A stretch of DNA of 34,014 nucleotides from NCBI GenBank assembly GCA_011045915.1, contig DSBT01000018.1, positions 1 to 34,014 of the forward strand, read 5' to 3'. Below, piece by piece: positions 1 through 8,642 of the stretch. Below the pieces are notes generated by a model. The model made no database searches. It saw only the letters and a program-made list of their open reading frames with translations, and was not told the DNA's origin. The DNA is from Mesotoga infera (lineage in GTDB: Bacteria > Thermotogota > Thermotogae > Petrotogales > Kosmotogaceae). The position numbers and the translations under genes were made by a program. Every line of letters begins with the position of its first letter. The first letter of the stretch is position 1.

Positions 1-408
1 ACTCCGGCAGTTATTGCTCTAGTGATATATTCCTTCCTGCCTGTCATAAGAAATACTGTGGTGGCAGTGAATTCAGTCGATCCCAGAATGATTGAGGCAG
101 CAAAAGGAATGGGAATGACTAACTGTCAAATACTTTTCAGAGTAAGGCTTCCGCTTACTATCCCAATCATCATGGCCGGTGTTAGAAATGCGGCGGTAAT
201 GGGTGTAAGTGTCGCTACAATAGCCTATCTAATAGGTGCGAGAGGTCTCGGATACTTCATCTTCTCTGGACTCGGAAGATCGAATTTCAATATGGTTCTT
301 CTTGGAGCGATTATTGTCTCAGCCTTGGGAATAGGGATGAACTACGGTTTGCTTGCTCTGGAAGAGGCCATTACTCCTAAAGGTCTGAAAATTGAACGGG
401 ATAAGTGA
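1..408 (+). CDS. Osmoprotectant (glycine betaine/choline) ABC transporter permease, 5'-truncated by window edge
   Basis: This is the C-terminal part (about 135 residues) of an inner-membrane permease of the OpuCB/ProW type. The frame is open from base 1, so the real start lies outside the window. The EAA loop that docks on the ATPase is visible (MIEAAKGMGMTN, encoded around bases 90-122), followed by hydrophobic membrane segments. The downstream ATPase, second permease and binding protein identify the system as an uptake ABC transporter for quaternary ammonium osmoprotectants. The stop codon lies 11 bases before the ATPase start, so the genes are co-transcribed. The second permease at 1552 carries nearly the same EAA motif, so the pair probably forms a heterodimeric channel. 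The substrate itself cannot be read from the sequence. Confidence 0.88.
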   Translation, partial: TPAVIALVIYSFLPVIRNTVVAVNSVDPRMIEAAKGMGMTNCQILFRVRLPLTIPIIMAGVRNAAVMGVSVATIAYLIGARGLGYFIFSGLGRSNFNMVLLGAIIVSALGIGMNYGLLALEEAITPKGLKIERDK

Positions 409-419
409 GGAGGAGATTG

Positions 420-1547
420 ATGTCGATAGAATTCAAGAACGTAGTAAAAGAATATGAAGTCGGGTTTAGAGCAGTGGACAATCTGAACATTTCATTTGAA
501 GATAAGAAACTTACAATACTTATCGGTCCTTCCGGTTGCGGAAAGACGACTAGTCTCAAGATGATCAACAGGTTAATTGAGAAGACAAGTGGGGAAATCA
601 TTGTCGACGGAACATCTCTTGACGAAATTGATCCCATCAAATTGAGGAGAAGCATTGGCTATGTGATTCAGGAGATTGGACTCTTTCCTCACATGACCGT
701 TTTCGATAATATAGCAGTTGCCCCCAGACTTATGAAGTGGGATGAGTCAAGAATCAAGAAGCACGTTCTTGACTTGCTGGATCTAGTTAACCTCGAACCT
801 TCCGATTATTCTCAGAAATATCCAGCCCAGCTTTCGGGCGGTCAACGCCAGAGAGTTGGAGTTGCGAGAGGGTTAGCTTCTGACCCGAAGATCGTCCTTA
901 TGGACGAACCTTTTGGGGCAATTGACCCAATAAACCGAGAAAAACTCCAGGATGGGTTTCTAGAAATTCAGTCGAAGATCGAGAAGACGATTATCTTTGT
1001 TACTCACGATATTCGAGAAGCGATTAAGTTGGGTGACAAGATAGCTATTCTAGATAATGGAAAACTGGTTCAGTACGCCGACACTATGACGGTAGTTCAG
1101 GAACCGGCTAACGAGTTTGTTGAAGATCTTCTTGGTGCGGACAGAGCGTTGAAGGGTCTTGAACTTGTGCGAGTAAGGGAGACTTACGTTCCCGGTGGAA
1201 AGTGGATAGAAGATGAAGGCGATTGCGATGTGAAAAGAGCGAAGGATTTCCTAAACAGTGAGGGAAGGAAATTTGCCTACGTCGTCGACGGTAAGAAGAG
1301 ACTTAAGGGCTATGTGATGCTGAAACAGCTTGACAAAGCGTCTGATGGAGAACCGTTGAAGAAGTACTTGAGATCGATCGAGACCATACAACCTCTTTCG
1401 AATTTGATGGAGGCGATGTCATTGATCATGAATACCGGGCTATCCTCATTGCCTGTAGTAGATGACAAGGAGAGGCTACTTGGTATCCTTAGGTTCAAAG
1501 ATCTTGTAAACCTAGTAGGCTCTTATGAATCATCTGATGAGGAGTGA
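420..1547 (+). CDS. Osmoprotectant ABC transporter ATP-binding protein with C-terminal CBS domains (OpuCA-like)
   Basis: Cytoplasmic ATPase of 375 residues that powers the betaine/choline importer. The Walker A motif GPSGCGKT is at about residues 36-43, the signature LSGGQ at 138-142, Walker B IVLMDE at 158-163 and the switch histidine in THD near 196. The last 120 residues look like paired CBS domains (for example LPVVDDKERLLGILRFKDL), which in OpuA/OpuC transporters sense ionic strength or nucleotides and gate transport. I chose ATG 420 because GAGGAGGA (407-414) sits just upstream; a GTG at 405 in the same frame overlaps the previous stop and has no ribosome site. The length matches OpuCA proteins. 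Confidence 0.92.
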   Translation: MSIEFKNVVKEYEVGFRAVDNLNISFEDKKLTILIGPSGCGKTTSLKMINRLIEKTSGEIIVDGTSLDEIDPIKLRRSIGYVIQEIGLFPHMTVFDNIAVAPRLMKWDESRIKKHVLDLLDLVNLEPSDYSQKYPAQLSGGQRQRVGVARGLASDPKIVLMDEPFGAIDPINREKLQDGFLEIQSKIEKTIIFVTHDIREAIKLGDKIAILDNGKLVQYADTMTVVQEPANEFVEDLLGADRALKGLELVRVRETYVPGGKWIEDEGDCDVKRAKDFLNSEGRKFAYVVDGKKRLKGYVMLKQLDKASDGEPLKKYLRSIETIQPLSNLMEAMSLIMNTGLSSLPVVDDKERLLGILRFKDLVNLVGSYESSDEE

Positions 1548-1551
1548 GACT

Positions 1552-2193
1552 ATGGAAGTCTTTGAATACATGGTCGAGAACTCTGGTTACATAATGGAAA
1601 GATTGCTTGAACACATTTTTATCTTCCTCGCTTCCTGGAGCATGGCGGTAGTGGCGGGAGTTGCAATTGCAATCTTCGTTACCAGGCCAGGTCATAGAAG
1701 GGCCGGTAGCCTGGTTCTATCGATTACAGGAGCAACTCAAGCCGTACCCAGTATCGCAGTGATAGCTCTTGTTTTCCTGTTCATGGGAATTGGAGCTGCA
1801 CCTGCCATCGTTGCTCTGTTCCTTTACAGTCTTGTGCCAGTAGTTTTCAATACCGCTTCCGGCTTAATGAATGTTTCGATGAAGATGAAGGAGGCGGCCA
1901 AAGGAATGGGAATGACTAACAGGCAGATATTGTGGAAGGTGGAAATGCCTGTCACAGTTCCAACAATGCTTTCGGGAATTAGAAGTTCGGCGACAATAAA
2001 TATCGGTACTGCTGCTATTGCTGCATCAATTGGTGCGGGTGGTCTGGGAGAGATTATCTTCACTGGACTTCGTATGACGAAGGGTCCAATGATAATTGCA
2101 GGAGCAATTCCTGTGACGCTCCTGGCGATAGCAGTAGACATAATCCTAGGTTTTTCGGAGAAAGCTCTGACTTCGAAAGGTCTCAGAACATAA
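1552..2193 (+). CDS. Osmoprotectant ABC transporter permease (OpuCB/OpuCD-like)
   Basis: Inner-membrane permease of 213 residues with about five or six hydrophobic segments and a central EAA loop (KEAAKGMGMTNRQIL) for contact with the ATPase. The size is typical of OpuCB/OpuCD/YehY permeases. The start ATG 1552 follows GAGGAG at 1539-1544; an earlier in-frame ATG at 1525 overlaps the ATPase gene and lacks a ribosome site. The order permease-ATPase-permease-binding protein matches the OpuC arrangement seen in other bacteria. The second permease in the operon (1-408) shares the EAA sequence almost exactly, which suggests an old duplication within the operon. Confidence 0.9.
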   Translation: MEVFEYMVENSGYIMERLLEHIFIFLASWSMAVVAGVAIAIFVTRPGHRRAGSLVLSITGATQAVPSIAVIALVFLFMGIGAAPAIVALFLYSLVPVVFNTASGLMNVSMKMKEAAKGMGMTNRQILWKVEMPVTVPTMLSGIRSSATINIGTAAIAASIGAGGLGEIIFTGLRMTKGPMIIAGAIPVTLLAIAVDIILGFSEKALTSKGLRT

Positions 2194-2214
2194 GAAACAT
2201 GGAGGTGTTTAGTT

Positions 2215-3099
2215 TTGAAGAGACTATTTCTTATTTCGTTGGTAGTTTTAATGGCAACAGTTATGTCATTTGGCCAGACAAGGCTGAATGTTGGAGCAAA
2301 GAACTTCACCGAACAGTATATCGTCAGTAGCATGATTTCGCAACTTCTTGAAGATGCAGGGTTTAGAGTGACCGAGAACTTTGGAATGAGTTCATTTGTT
2401 GCAAGAAGTGCGCTCGAGACCGGGCAGATTGATCTTTATGCTGACTATACGGGTACTGCTTGGCCCACATATTTAGGCCACGAAAAAATGATTAGAGATC
2501 CCTTTGATCTCTATGATGCTGTAAAGACAGAAGATCTTGAAAATGGAATCGTATGGCTTGACATGGCCAATTTCAATAATACATACGCTCTGGCTGTAAG
2601 AAGAGATTTCGCGGCCGAGCACGGGCTACAGAATCTTGAGGATCTTGCTGAACTTACGCACGAAAACCCAGATCTGCTTTTCGGAATTGTATACGAATTC
2701 CTTGAAAGAGATGATGGGTTCTGGCCGATGAGTGAGACATACGGTTTTACTGTTGAAAAGAGGCAAGTTAAGACAATGGAGATCGGGCTGACCTATGAGG
2801 CACTTGATAAGAATCAGATAGACGTTGCCATGGTCTTTTCAACTGATGGAAAGCTGGAGAAATACAATCTTCTGGTACTCGAAGATACTAAGAATTTCTT
2901 CCCGTCATACAATCTCGCCGTTACAGTACGTAAGGAAGTGTTGGATAACAATCCCGAGATAGAAGAGATTCTGAGACCCATATCCGTTTATCTTACAGAA
3001 CCAATAATGATCAGGCTGAATTATTTGGTAGACGCTGGTGGTTATGAGCCAGATGAAGTTGCCGAAGGATTCCTCAAAGGATTGGGTCTGATAGATTAA
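2215..3099 (+). CDS. Periplasmic glycine betaine/choline-binding protein (OpuCC/ProX-like)
   Basis: Secreted solute-binding protein of 294 residues that delivers substrate to the permeases encoded just upstream. The N-terminus is a signal peptide (MKRLFLISLVVLMATVMSFG) with probable cleavage near residue 20. The mature protein begins with a sequence typical of OpuAC-type binding proteins (KNFTEQYI), and DLYADYTGT around residue 80 is a hallmark of this family. The start is TTG 2215, preceded by GGAGGTG at 2201-2207. No lipobox cysteine follows the signal peptide, consistent with a free periplasmic protein. It is the last gene of the operon; a GC-rich terminator follows within 25 bases. The exact ligand (betaine, choline, carnitine) is not determinable here. 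Confidence 0.9.
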   Translation: MKRLFLISLVVLMATVMSFGQTRLNVGAKNFTEQYIVSSMISQLLEDAGFRVTENFGMSSFVARSALETGQIDLYADYTGTAWPTYLGHEKMIRDPFDLYDAVKTEDLENGIVWLDMANFNNTYALAVRRDFAAEHGLQNLEDLAELTHENPDLLFGIVYEFLERDDGFWPMSETYGFTVEKRQVKTMEIGLTYEALDKNQIDVAMVFSTDGKLEKYNLLVLEDTKNFFPSYNLAVTVRKEVLDNNPEIEEILRPISVYLTEPIMIRLNYLVDAGGYEPDEVAEGFLKGLGLID

Positions 3100-3120
3100 C
3101 TTAGTTCATATTTGTTTCAG

Positions 3121-3145
3121 AGCCGCCTCAGGGCGGCTTTGTTAT
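3121..3145 (+). terminator. Intrinsic terminator of the osmoprotectant transporter operon
   Basis: Perfect stem AGCCGCC/GGCGGCT with a short TCAG-type loop, followed by TTTGTTATT. It lies 22 bases after the stop codon of the binding protein gene. Confidence 0.8.
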
Positions 3146-3239
3146 TATACAGCATGACTAATGATTGCTTTATCAGAATTGTGGTGGCTTCTAGGGTCCG
3201 TTATACCAATGAAAGAGACCTTCTCATTGGCGTTGCGGG

Positions 3240-3271
3240 TAGACACCGCGTCTGGCTGGCTGTGATATAAT
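3240..3271 (+). promoter_or_regulatory. Probable promoter of ppdK
   Basis: An extended -10 element TGaTATAAT at 3263-3271 matches consensus exactly. The best -35 is TAGACA at 3240-3245, with a long 20-base spacer, so the extended -10 is probably the main determinant. Transcription would start near 3278, about 30 bases before the start codon. Confidence 0.5.
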
Positions 3272-3306
3272 CGGTCGAATATGCTTTCAGGAAGGGAGGA
3301 AACAAA

Positions 3307-5949
3307 GTGTCAGAAAAATTTGTGTACTATTTTGGAAAAGAGAAGGCCGAAGGCGACGCGAAAATGAAGAATCTTCTTGGCGGAAAGGGAGCAAACCTAT
3401 CCGAGATGGTTAAGATAGGGATACCTGTTCCTCCAGGATTCACTATTTCCACAGAGGTTTGCAAGTACTACTACGAGCATGGTAATACATATCCAGAAAG
3501 CCTGGAGAATGAAGTGGAAGAAGCTGTAAAGCTTTTGGAGGAAGAAACCGGAAAGGGTTTTGGCTCTACTGAGAAACCATTGCTTGTTTCGGTGAGGTCC
3601 GGGGCAGCAATTTCGATGCCCGGCATGATGGACACGATTCTAAATCTCGGTCTCAATGATGACAGTGTAAATGGTTTGATCAAAGAGTCAGGCAATCCCA
3701 GATTTTGCTACGACGCCTATAGAAGATTTCTTCAGATGTTCGGCGACGTTGTTCTGAAAATCGAACACTCCGAGTTCGAAGGAGCACTGAAGAGCATCAA
3801 GAAAGAAAGGGGCGTGAAACTTGATACGGAACTTGATGCAGAGGATATGAAAGAGGTAGTTAAGAGATATCTGGAGGTCTACAAAAAGTCCGGCAAAGAG
3901 TTCCCTCAGGATCCCTGGAAGCAATTATGGATGGCGACTGATGCAGTATTTGGTAGTTGGATGAATGAAAGGGCGATTAAGTATCGTGCCCTGAACGGTA
4001 TAAAAGAAGGAGAACTCCTGGGAACTGCGGTTAACGTTGTTGCAATGGTTTTTGGCAACACTGGAGAAGATAGTGGAACGGGCGTCGCATTCACGAGAGA
4101 TCCCAATACCGGCGAGAAGCAATTCTATGGAGAGTATTTGCCGAACGCTCAAGGAGAGGACGTTGTTGCCGGAACACGTACGCCATTTCCCCTAACAAAA
4201 CTCCAGGATATTAATCCAGCAGTTTACGATCAGCTACTAGATATCTTTAGTAAACTGGAGAACCATTATAGAGATATGCAGGACATTGAGTTTACTGTTG
4301 AACACGGGATTCTGTATTTGCTTCAAACGCGTAATGGAAAGCGAACTCCTTACGCAAGTGTCAAGATCGCGGTTGATCTCGCTGAAGAAAATAGAATTTC
4401 TAAAGAAGAGGCAGTTATGAGAGTCACTCCAGAACATATAGAGACTCTTCTTCACCCTTATTTCACCAAAGAGACTATGGAGAGTGCAGAGCTCCTCGCA
4501 AAGGGGGTAGCAGCATCTCCGGGAGCGGCATCCGGAGTAGTTGCCTTTGACCCGGAAACGGCAGAAAGAATGGTTAAAGAAGAGAGCAAATCTGTCATCC
4601 TTGTCAGGCCTGAGACTTCTCCAGAGGATATCGCAGGAATGGCGGCTGCTCAGGGAATTCTGACCTCAACTGGAGGCAAGACTTCACATGCCGCAGTCGT
4701 TGCCAGAGGTATGGGCAAGACCTGTATCGTAGGCTGTGAAGCCGTTGAAGTTGATCAGAAGACAAGAATCATGAAGGTGAATGGAAAGATCATAAAGGAA
4801 GGCGAATGGATAAGCATTGATGGTACATCCGGCGAGGTCTTCATGGGCAAACTGGATTCCGTCAAGCCTCAGGGTCTTGAAGGTCCTCTGGCAAAGCTTC
4901 TAAATTGGGCAGACGAAATCAGGAAGCTGGGGATAAGGACCAATGCCGATACTCCAAACGATGCGAAAATAGCCCGGGAGTTTGGTGCTGAAGGAATAGG
5001 TCTCACGAGGACCGAGCACATGTTCTTCCAGGAAGACAGGATTTTTGCTGTTCGACAGATGATTACTTCTAATACCAAAGAGCAGAGAGAAAGATCTCTG
5101 GCTAAGATTCTTCCGATGCAGGAAGAGGATTTCTATGGGATATTCAAGGCCATGGAAGGGCTTCCTGTAACAATTAGGCTTCTCGATCCCCCTCTTCACG
5201 AGTTCCTTCCAAAAGATGACGAGGACGTTAAAGAACTTTCTGAAGAGATGGGTATGACCTATGAGGAGCTCAAGGCAACTATTGAAGATCTTCATGAATT
5301 CAACCCTATGATGGGATTCAGAGGTTGCAGACTTGCTGTCGTTTATCCTGAAATAGCTGAAATGCAGACTAAGGCGATAATTGGAGCAGCTATACGGTTG
5401 GTCAAGGAAGGAAAATCGGTCATTCCCGAAATCATGATTCCTTTGATTGTCGAAATAGAAGAATTGAAGTACGTCAAATCGATAATCATAAAGGCGGCTG
5501 AAGAGCTGATTGCTGATTCTGGTAATAAGCTTGAATACAAAGTGGGAACAATGATTGAAGTGCCGAGAGCCGCACTTACTGCCGATGAAATAGCCAAAGA
5601 AGCAGAGTTCTTTAGCTTTGGAACAAATGACCTCACTCAGATGACTTATGGGTTCAGTAGAGACGACTATGGGAAATACGTCGGTCATTATTTGGAGAAA
5701 GGTATTCTAGAGAGCGATCCATTCCAGAAGTTGGACAGAACGGGTGTTGGACAGCTTGTTAGGATGGGAACAGAAAAGGGACGCTCAACCAGACCGGATC
5801 TCAAGGTCGGAATATGTGGTGAGCATGGCGGAGAGCCTTCATCGGTTGAATTCTGCCATATTGTAGGTCTCAATTATGTCAGTTGCTCTCCTTACAGAGT
5901 TCCTGTGGCGAGATTATCGGCTGCTCAAGCAGTAGTGAAGAATAGATAA
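3307..5949 (+). CDS. ppdK: Pyruvate, phosphate dikinase
   Basis: Cytoplasmic enzyme of 880 residues catalysing the reversible reaction pyruvate + ATP + Pi to PEP + AMP + PPi; in fermentative anaerobes it often runs toward pyruvate. The N-terminal nucleotide domain begins at KNLLGGKGANLSEM. The swivelling domain carries the phosphorylatable histidine in GGKTSHAAVVARG at about residue 461. The C-terminal PEP/pyruvate barrel ends with GICGEHGGEPSSVEF, whose cysteine (about 837) is the family's acid/base catalyst. Full length is normal for PPDK. The start is GTG 3307 after GGAAGGAGG. It has its own promoter, and a GC-rich hairpin follows the stop. The next gene is a Na+-pumping decarboxylase subunit, which suggests a role at the pyruvate/oxaloacetate node. 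Confidence 0.97.
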   Translation: MSEKFVYYFGKEKAEGDAKMKNLLGGKGANLSEMVKIGIPVPPGFTISTEVCKYYYEHGNTYPESLENEVEEAVKLLEEETGKGFGSTEKPLLVSVRSGAAISMPGMMDTILNLGLNDDSVNGLIKESGNPRFCYDAYRRFLQMFGDVVLKIEHSEFEGALKSIKKERGVKLDTELDAEDMKEVVKRYLEVYKKSGKEFPQDPWKQLWMATDAVFGSWMNERAIKYRALNGIKEGELLGTAVNVVAMVFGNTGEDSGTGVAFTRDPNTGEKQFYGEYLPNAQGEDVVAGTRTPFPLTKLQDINPAVYDQLLDIFSKLENHYRDMQDIEFTVEHGILYLLQTRNGKRTPYASVKIAVDLAEENRISKEEAVMRVTPEHIETLLHPYFTKETMESAELLAKGVAASPGAASGVVAFDPETAERMVKEESKSVILVRPETSPEDIAGMAAAQGILTSTGGKTSHAAVVARGMGKTCIVGCEAVEVDQKTRIMKVNGKIIKEGEWISIDGTSGEVFMGKLDSVKPQGLEGPLAKLLNWADEIRKLGIRTNADTPNDAKIAREFGAEGIGLTRTEHMFFQEDRIFAVRQMITSNTKEQRERSLAKILPMQEEDFYGIFKAMEGLPVTIRLLDPPLHEFLPKDDEDVKELSEEMGMTYEELKATIEDLHEFNPMMGFRGCRLAVVYPEIAEMQTKAIIGAAIRLVKEGKSVIPEIMIPLIVEIEELKYVKSIIIKAAEELIADSGNKLEYKVGTMIEVPRAALTADEIAKEAEFFSFGTNDLTQMTYGFSRDDYGKYVGHYLEKGILESDPFQKLDRTGVGQLVRMGTEKGRSTRPDLKVGICGEHGGEPSSVEFCHIVGLNYVSCSPYRVPVARLSAAQAVVKNR

Positions 5950-5960
5950 TTATTACTTCA

Positions 5961-5985
5961 GGCCGCGCCTGAGGGTGCGGCCTTT
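5961..5985 (+). terminator. Hairpin after ppdK, probably a partial terminator
   Basis: Stem GGCCGCGCC/GGTGCGGCC with a TGAG loop, followed by only a weak T run (TTTACTATTTT). The next gene starts 24 bases later and no separate promoter is obvious between them, so read-through into the decarboxylase subunit gene is likely. Confidence 0.6.
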
Positions 5986-6008
5986 ACTATTTTGGAGGTT
6001 CGCCTATC

Positions 6009-7130
6009 ATGGCAGCGTTGATCTCGGGATATCTAGCACAGACAGGTTTCGCCACGGTAAGCTGGGAAAACTGGGTAATGTTTGCAGTTGCGGGGCTTCT
6101 TGTCTATCTTGCGGTTGCAAAAGATGCTGAACCGCTACTTCTTGTGCCAATTGCATTCGGAATGGTTATTGCAAATATTCCTCCAGAGGTCACGGGGGTT
6201 TTTACTCCTGGCACTGGAATTATGTGGATTCTACAACAGGGATTGATGCTAGGAATATATCCTCCTTTGATATTTCTCGGTATTGGCGCGGTTACTGATT
6301 TCTCTTTCGTGTTAGCTAATCCCAAGACGCTCTTTCTTGGGGCTGCTGCTCAGATAGGGATTTTCATCACCTTTCTTGCAGCGAACTGGATGGGGTTTTC
6401 CATTTCCGATGCCGCAGCGATAGCAATTATTGGTGGAGCCGACGGACCTACTTCCATTTACGTTGCAAGCATCTTGGAGTCCCAGTTTCTTCCAATTATC
6501 GCGATAGCTTCGTATTCATACATCGCCTTGATCCCTGTTCTTCAACCACCAATAATGAGAGTTCTTACTACTCGCAAGGAACGCTCGATAACAATGGGAA
6601 AGAAGCTCAGGAAAGTCTCTAAGCTCGAAAGAATTGTGTTCCCGATTGTCGCGACTATTGCGATTTCGCTGATTGTTCCTCAGGCGCTTCCATTAGTTGG
6701 AATGTTGATGTTAGGAAATCTCCTGAGAGAGAACGGCAGGACTAAGCGACTGGTTGAAGCTTCAGGAAAGTACATTTCGGATACTGTAATAATTCTGTTG
6801 TGCGTATCTGTAGGTGCCAAGGCGGATGGGAAGATATTCCTTACGTTGGAGAGTATAATGATTTTGGGATTGGGTTGCGCTGCGTTCATTGTAGCAACTG
6901 CTTCGGGAATTCTATTCGCTAAGCTGATGAATGTGTTTTCCGCGAACAAAGTGAATCCTTTGATAGGCGCCGCAGGTGTTTCGGCAGTCCCGACCGCTGC
7001 AAGGGTGGCACAGAAAGTAGCATCGGAGGAAGATCCGACAAACTTCGTTCTTATGCACGCAATGGGCCCGAATATCGCGGGTGTAATCGGATCGGCAGTT
7101 GCTGCGGGGGTATTCCTTTCAATAATTTGA
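6009..7130 (+). CDS. Sodium ion-translocating decarboxylase beta subunit (OadB/GcdB/MmdB family)
   Basis: Integral membrane protein of 373 residues with about ten hydrophobic segments. The hallmark GGADGPTSIYVAS lies at residues 142-154; its aspartate corresponds to the residue known to be essential for Na+ coupling in OadB. A second conserved block, NPLIGAAGVSAVPTAARV, is near the C-terminus. In this family the beta subunit decarboxylates the carboxybiotin carrier and pumps Na+ outward. The start is ATG 6009 after GGAGG at 5994-5998. The usual partners (carboxyltransferase alpha subunit, biotin carrier, small gamma/delta subunit) are not adjacent, so the substrate (oxaloacetate, methylmalonyl-CoA or glutaconyl-CoA) cannot be assigned. 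Neighbours ppdK and the 2-oxoacid oxidoreductase genes favour oxaloacetate, as inference only. Confidence 0.92.
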   Translation: MAALISGYLAQTGFATVSWENWVMFAVAGLLVYLAVAKDAEPLLLVPIAFGMVIANIPPEVTGVFTPGTGIMWILQQGLMLGIYPPLIFLGIGAVTDFSFVLANPKTLFLGAAAQIGIFITFLAANWMGFSISDAAAIAIIGGADGPTSIYVASILESQFLPIIAIASYSYIALIPVLQPPIMRVLTTRKERSITMGKKLRKVSKLERIVFPIVATIAISLIVPQALPLVGMLMLGNLLRENGRTKRLVEASGKYISDTVIILLCVSVGAKADGKIFLTLESIMILGLGCAAFIVATASGILFAKLMNVFSANKVNPLIGAAGVSAVPTAARVAQKVASEEDPTNFVLMHAMGPNIAGVIGSAVAAGVFLSII

Positions 7131-7152
7131 TAATGTTGAGTGGGAGGACGTA

Positions 7153-7377
7153 ATGGCCGAAAAGAAGCAGTATCAAGTTAATATCAATCACACTCTGTGT
7201 AAGAAGTGCGGCATATGCTATTGGATATGTCCTACGAAGACGATCACTAAGGGCGAACTGGGTAGGCCACAGATTGTTGATCAGAAAACCTGCATTGGTT
7301 GCCTCATGTGTGAAAACGCTTGCCCTGATTTTGCGATCGATGTTCATCAATTAGAGGCGGTGAAAGAAGATGCGTGA
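7153..7377 (+). CDS. 2x[4Fe-4S] ferredoxin, delta subunit type of 2-oxoacid:ferredoxin oxidoreductase (KorD-like)
   Basis: Small iron-sulfur protein of 74 residues with two classical clusters, CxxCxxCxxxCP at residues 16-27 (CKKCGICYWICP) and again near 47-58 (CIGCLMCENACP). It carries electrons from the 2-oxoacid oxidoreductase catalytic subunits. Its stop overlaps the start of the alpha-subunit gene by 8 bases, the usual sign of translational coupling in korDABC-type operons. The start is ATG 7153 after GGGAGG. It lies only 22 bases after the decarboxylase beta-subunit gene, so both are probably on one transcript. Confidence 0.9.
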   Translation: MAEKKQYQVNINHTLCKKCGICYWICPTKTITKGELGRPQIVDQKTCIGCLMCENACPDFAIDVHQLEAVKEDA

Positions 7378-8524
7378 ATTCATGCTGCTTCAGGGCGATG
7401 AAGCATGCGCGCTTGGAGCGATAAAGGCTGGATGCAAGTTTTTCGCCGGCTATCCAATTACGCCGGCCACAGAAATTGCCGAGACTATGGCAAGAGAGCT
7501 TCCGAAGATTGGAGGAACTTTCATTCAGATGGAGGATGAAATTGCAAGTGCGGCAGCAATAATTGGCGCGTCACTCGCCGGTGAGAAATCAATGACTGCA
7601 ACCAGCGGGCCGGGTTTCTCTCTGATGCAAGAAGCCATAGGGTACGCGTCGATGACTGAAACTCCTACCGTAATAGTCAACGTGCAGCGAGGCGGACCCT
7701 CGACAGGCATGCCCACAAAGACGGCTCAAGGAGATATCATGCAAGCGAGATGGGGTACTCACGGGGACCATCAGATCATTGCGATTTACCCTTCAAACGT
7801 TGAAGAAGTGTACAAGTATATTATCACTGCCTTCAATTATGCCGAATTATATAGAACACCGGTTATCTTTCTGATGGACGAAATTCTCGGTCATATGAGG
7901 GAAAGTGTTTATCTCCCCCATGATTCAGAAATTATGGAAGTTCAAAGAGTGGGTGAAACAGAAATGGCCGAAGATGATATCTTTCATCCCTTCGAAGGTG
8001 ATGATCAGATGATGGCCACACCACTTGTTAAGATGGGAAAGTCAAGATTTCATGTTTCCGGCCTCGTTCACGACGAGTCAGGGTTTCCGGTTGGATCGCC
8101 ATCTGATTCTGCCAGGCTGCTAAGAAGACTTGACAACAAGATAAGACTTCACAGTGATGAAATAGTCATTTATGATGAGTATATGACAGAGGATGCCGAA
8201 ATACTTGTTCTCGCATACGGATCGGTTGCTAGAAGCGCAATCAAGGCCGTGAAGATGGCGAGGGAGGACAAGATCAATGTTGGGCTTTTCAAACCTGTTA
8301 CCATTTGGCCGTTTCCAAGTACAAGACTCAGACAGCTCCTGAAAAAGGTAAGTGCCGTAATTGTTGCCGAGATGAACCTTGGGCAAATTCTCTATGAAGT
8401 GTCCAGATTAAACAAGCGTGGCGCAAAAATTGAACATCTGAGTAAAGTGAATGGTGAATTAATAACTCCACAGGAAGTTCTCGACGCTATATCGAGGGTT
8501 AAGTCCGAGATAATGGATCTTTAG
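7370..8524 (+). CDS. 2-oxoacid:ferredoxin oxidoreductase alpha subunit (KorA/VorB-like)
   Basis: Cytoplasmic subunit of 384 residues. In complete enzymes it works with a thiamine-diphosphate-binding beta subunit, a gamma subunit and a ferredoxin subunit to oxidise 2-oxoglutarate or a branched-chain 2-oxoacid to the acyl-CoA with reduced ferredoxin. The N-terminal domain shows GYPITPATEIAE and TSGPGFSLMQEA, both typical of this family; the C-terminal part resembles the transketolase C-terminal-like domain. The start ATG 7370 overlaps the ferredoxin gene. No beta or gamma subunit gene follows: 118 non-coding bases and then a SpoVS gene with its own promoter. KorA rather than VorB is a guess based on length and the KorD-KorA order. 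Confidence 0.88.
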   Translation: MREFMLLQGDEACALGAIKAGCKFFAGYPITPATEIAETMARELPKIGGTFIQMEDEIASAAAIIGASLAGEKSMTATSGPGFSLMQEAIGYASMTETPTVIVNVQRGGPSTGMPTKTAQGDIMQARWGTHGDHQIIAIYPSNVEEVYKYIITAFNYAELYRTPVIFLMDEILGHMRESVYLPHDSEIMEVQRVGETEMAEDDIFHPFEGDDQMMATPLVKMGKSRFHVSGLVHDESGFPVGSPSDSARLLRRLDNKIRLHSDEIVIYDEYMTEDAEILVLAYGSVARSAIKAVKMAREDKINVGLFKPVTIWPFPSTRLRQLLKKVSAVIVAEMNLGQILYEVSRLNKRGAKIEHLSKVNGELITPQEVLDAISRVKSEIMDL

Positions 8525-8577
8525 AATTTGAAAAACAATGATTCTTTCTTCTTTTTGCGAACAGTATGTTAAAACTT

Positions 8578-8607
8578 TTGCCAATTGAGCGGCCTCTGTG
8601 GTAGAAT
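8578..8607 (+). promoter_or_regulatory. Promoter of the spoVS-like gene
   Basis: TTGCCA (8578-8583), an 18-base spacer, then an extended -10 TGgTAGAAT (8599-8607). It lies in the gap after the oxidoreductase alpha subunit and supports separate transcription of the next gene. Confidence 0.6.
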
Positions 8608-8642
8608 TACAGCGAAATTACCTGCAAAAGGAGGAAATCTCA

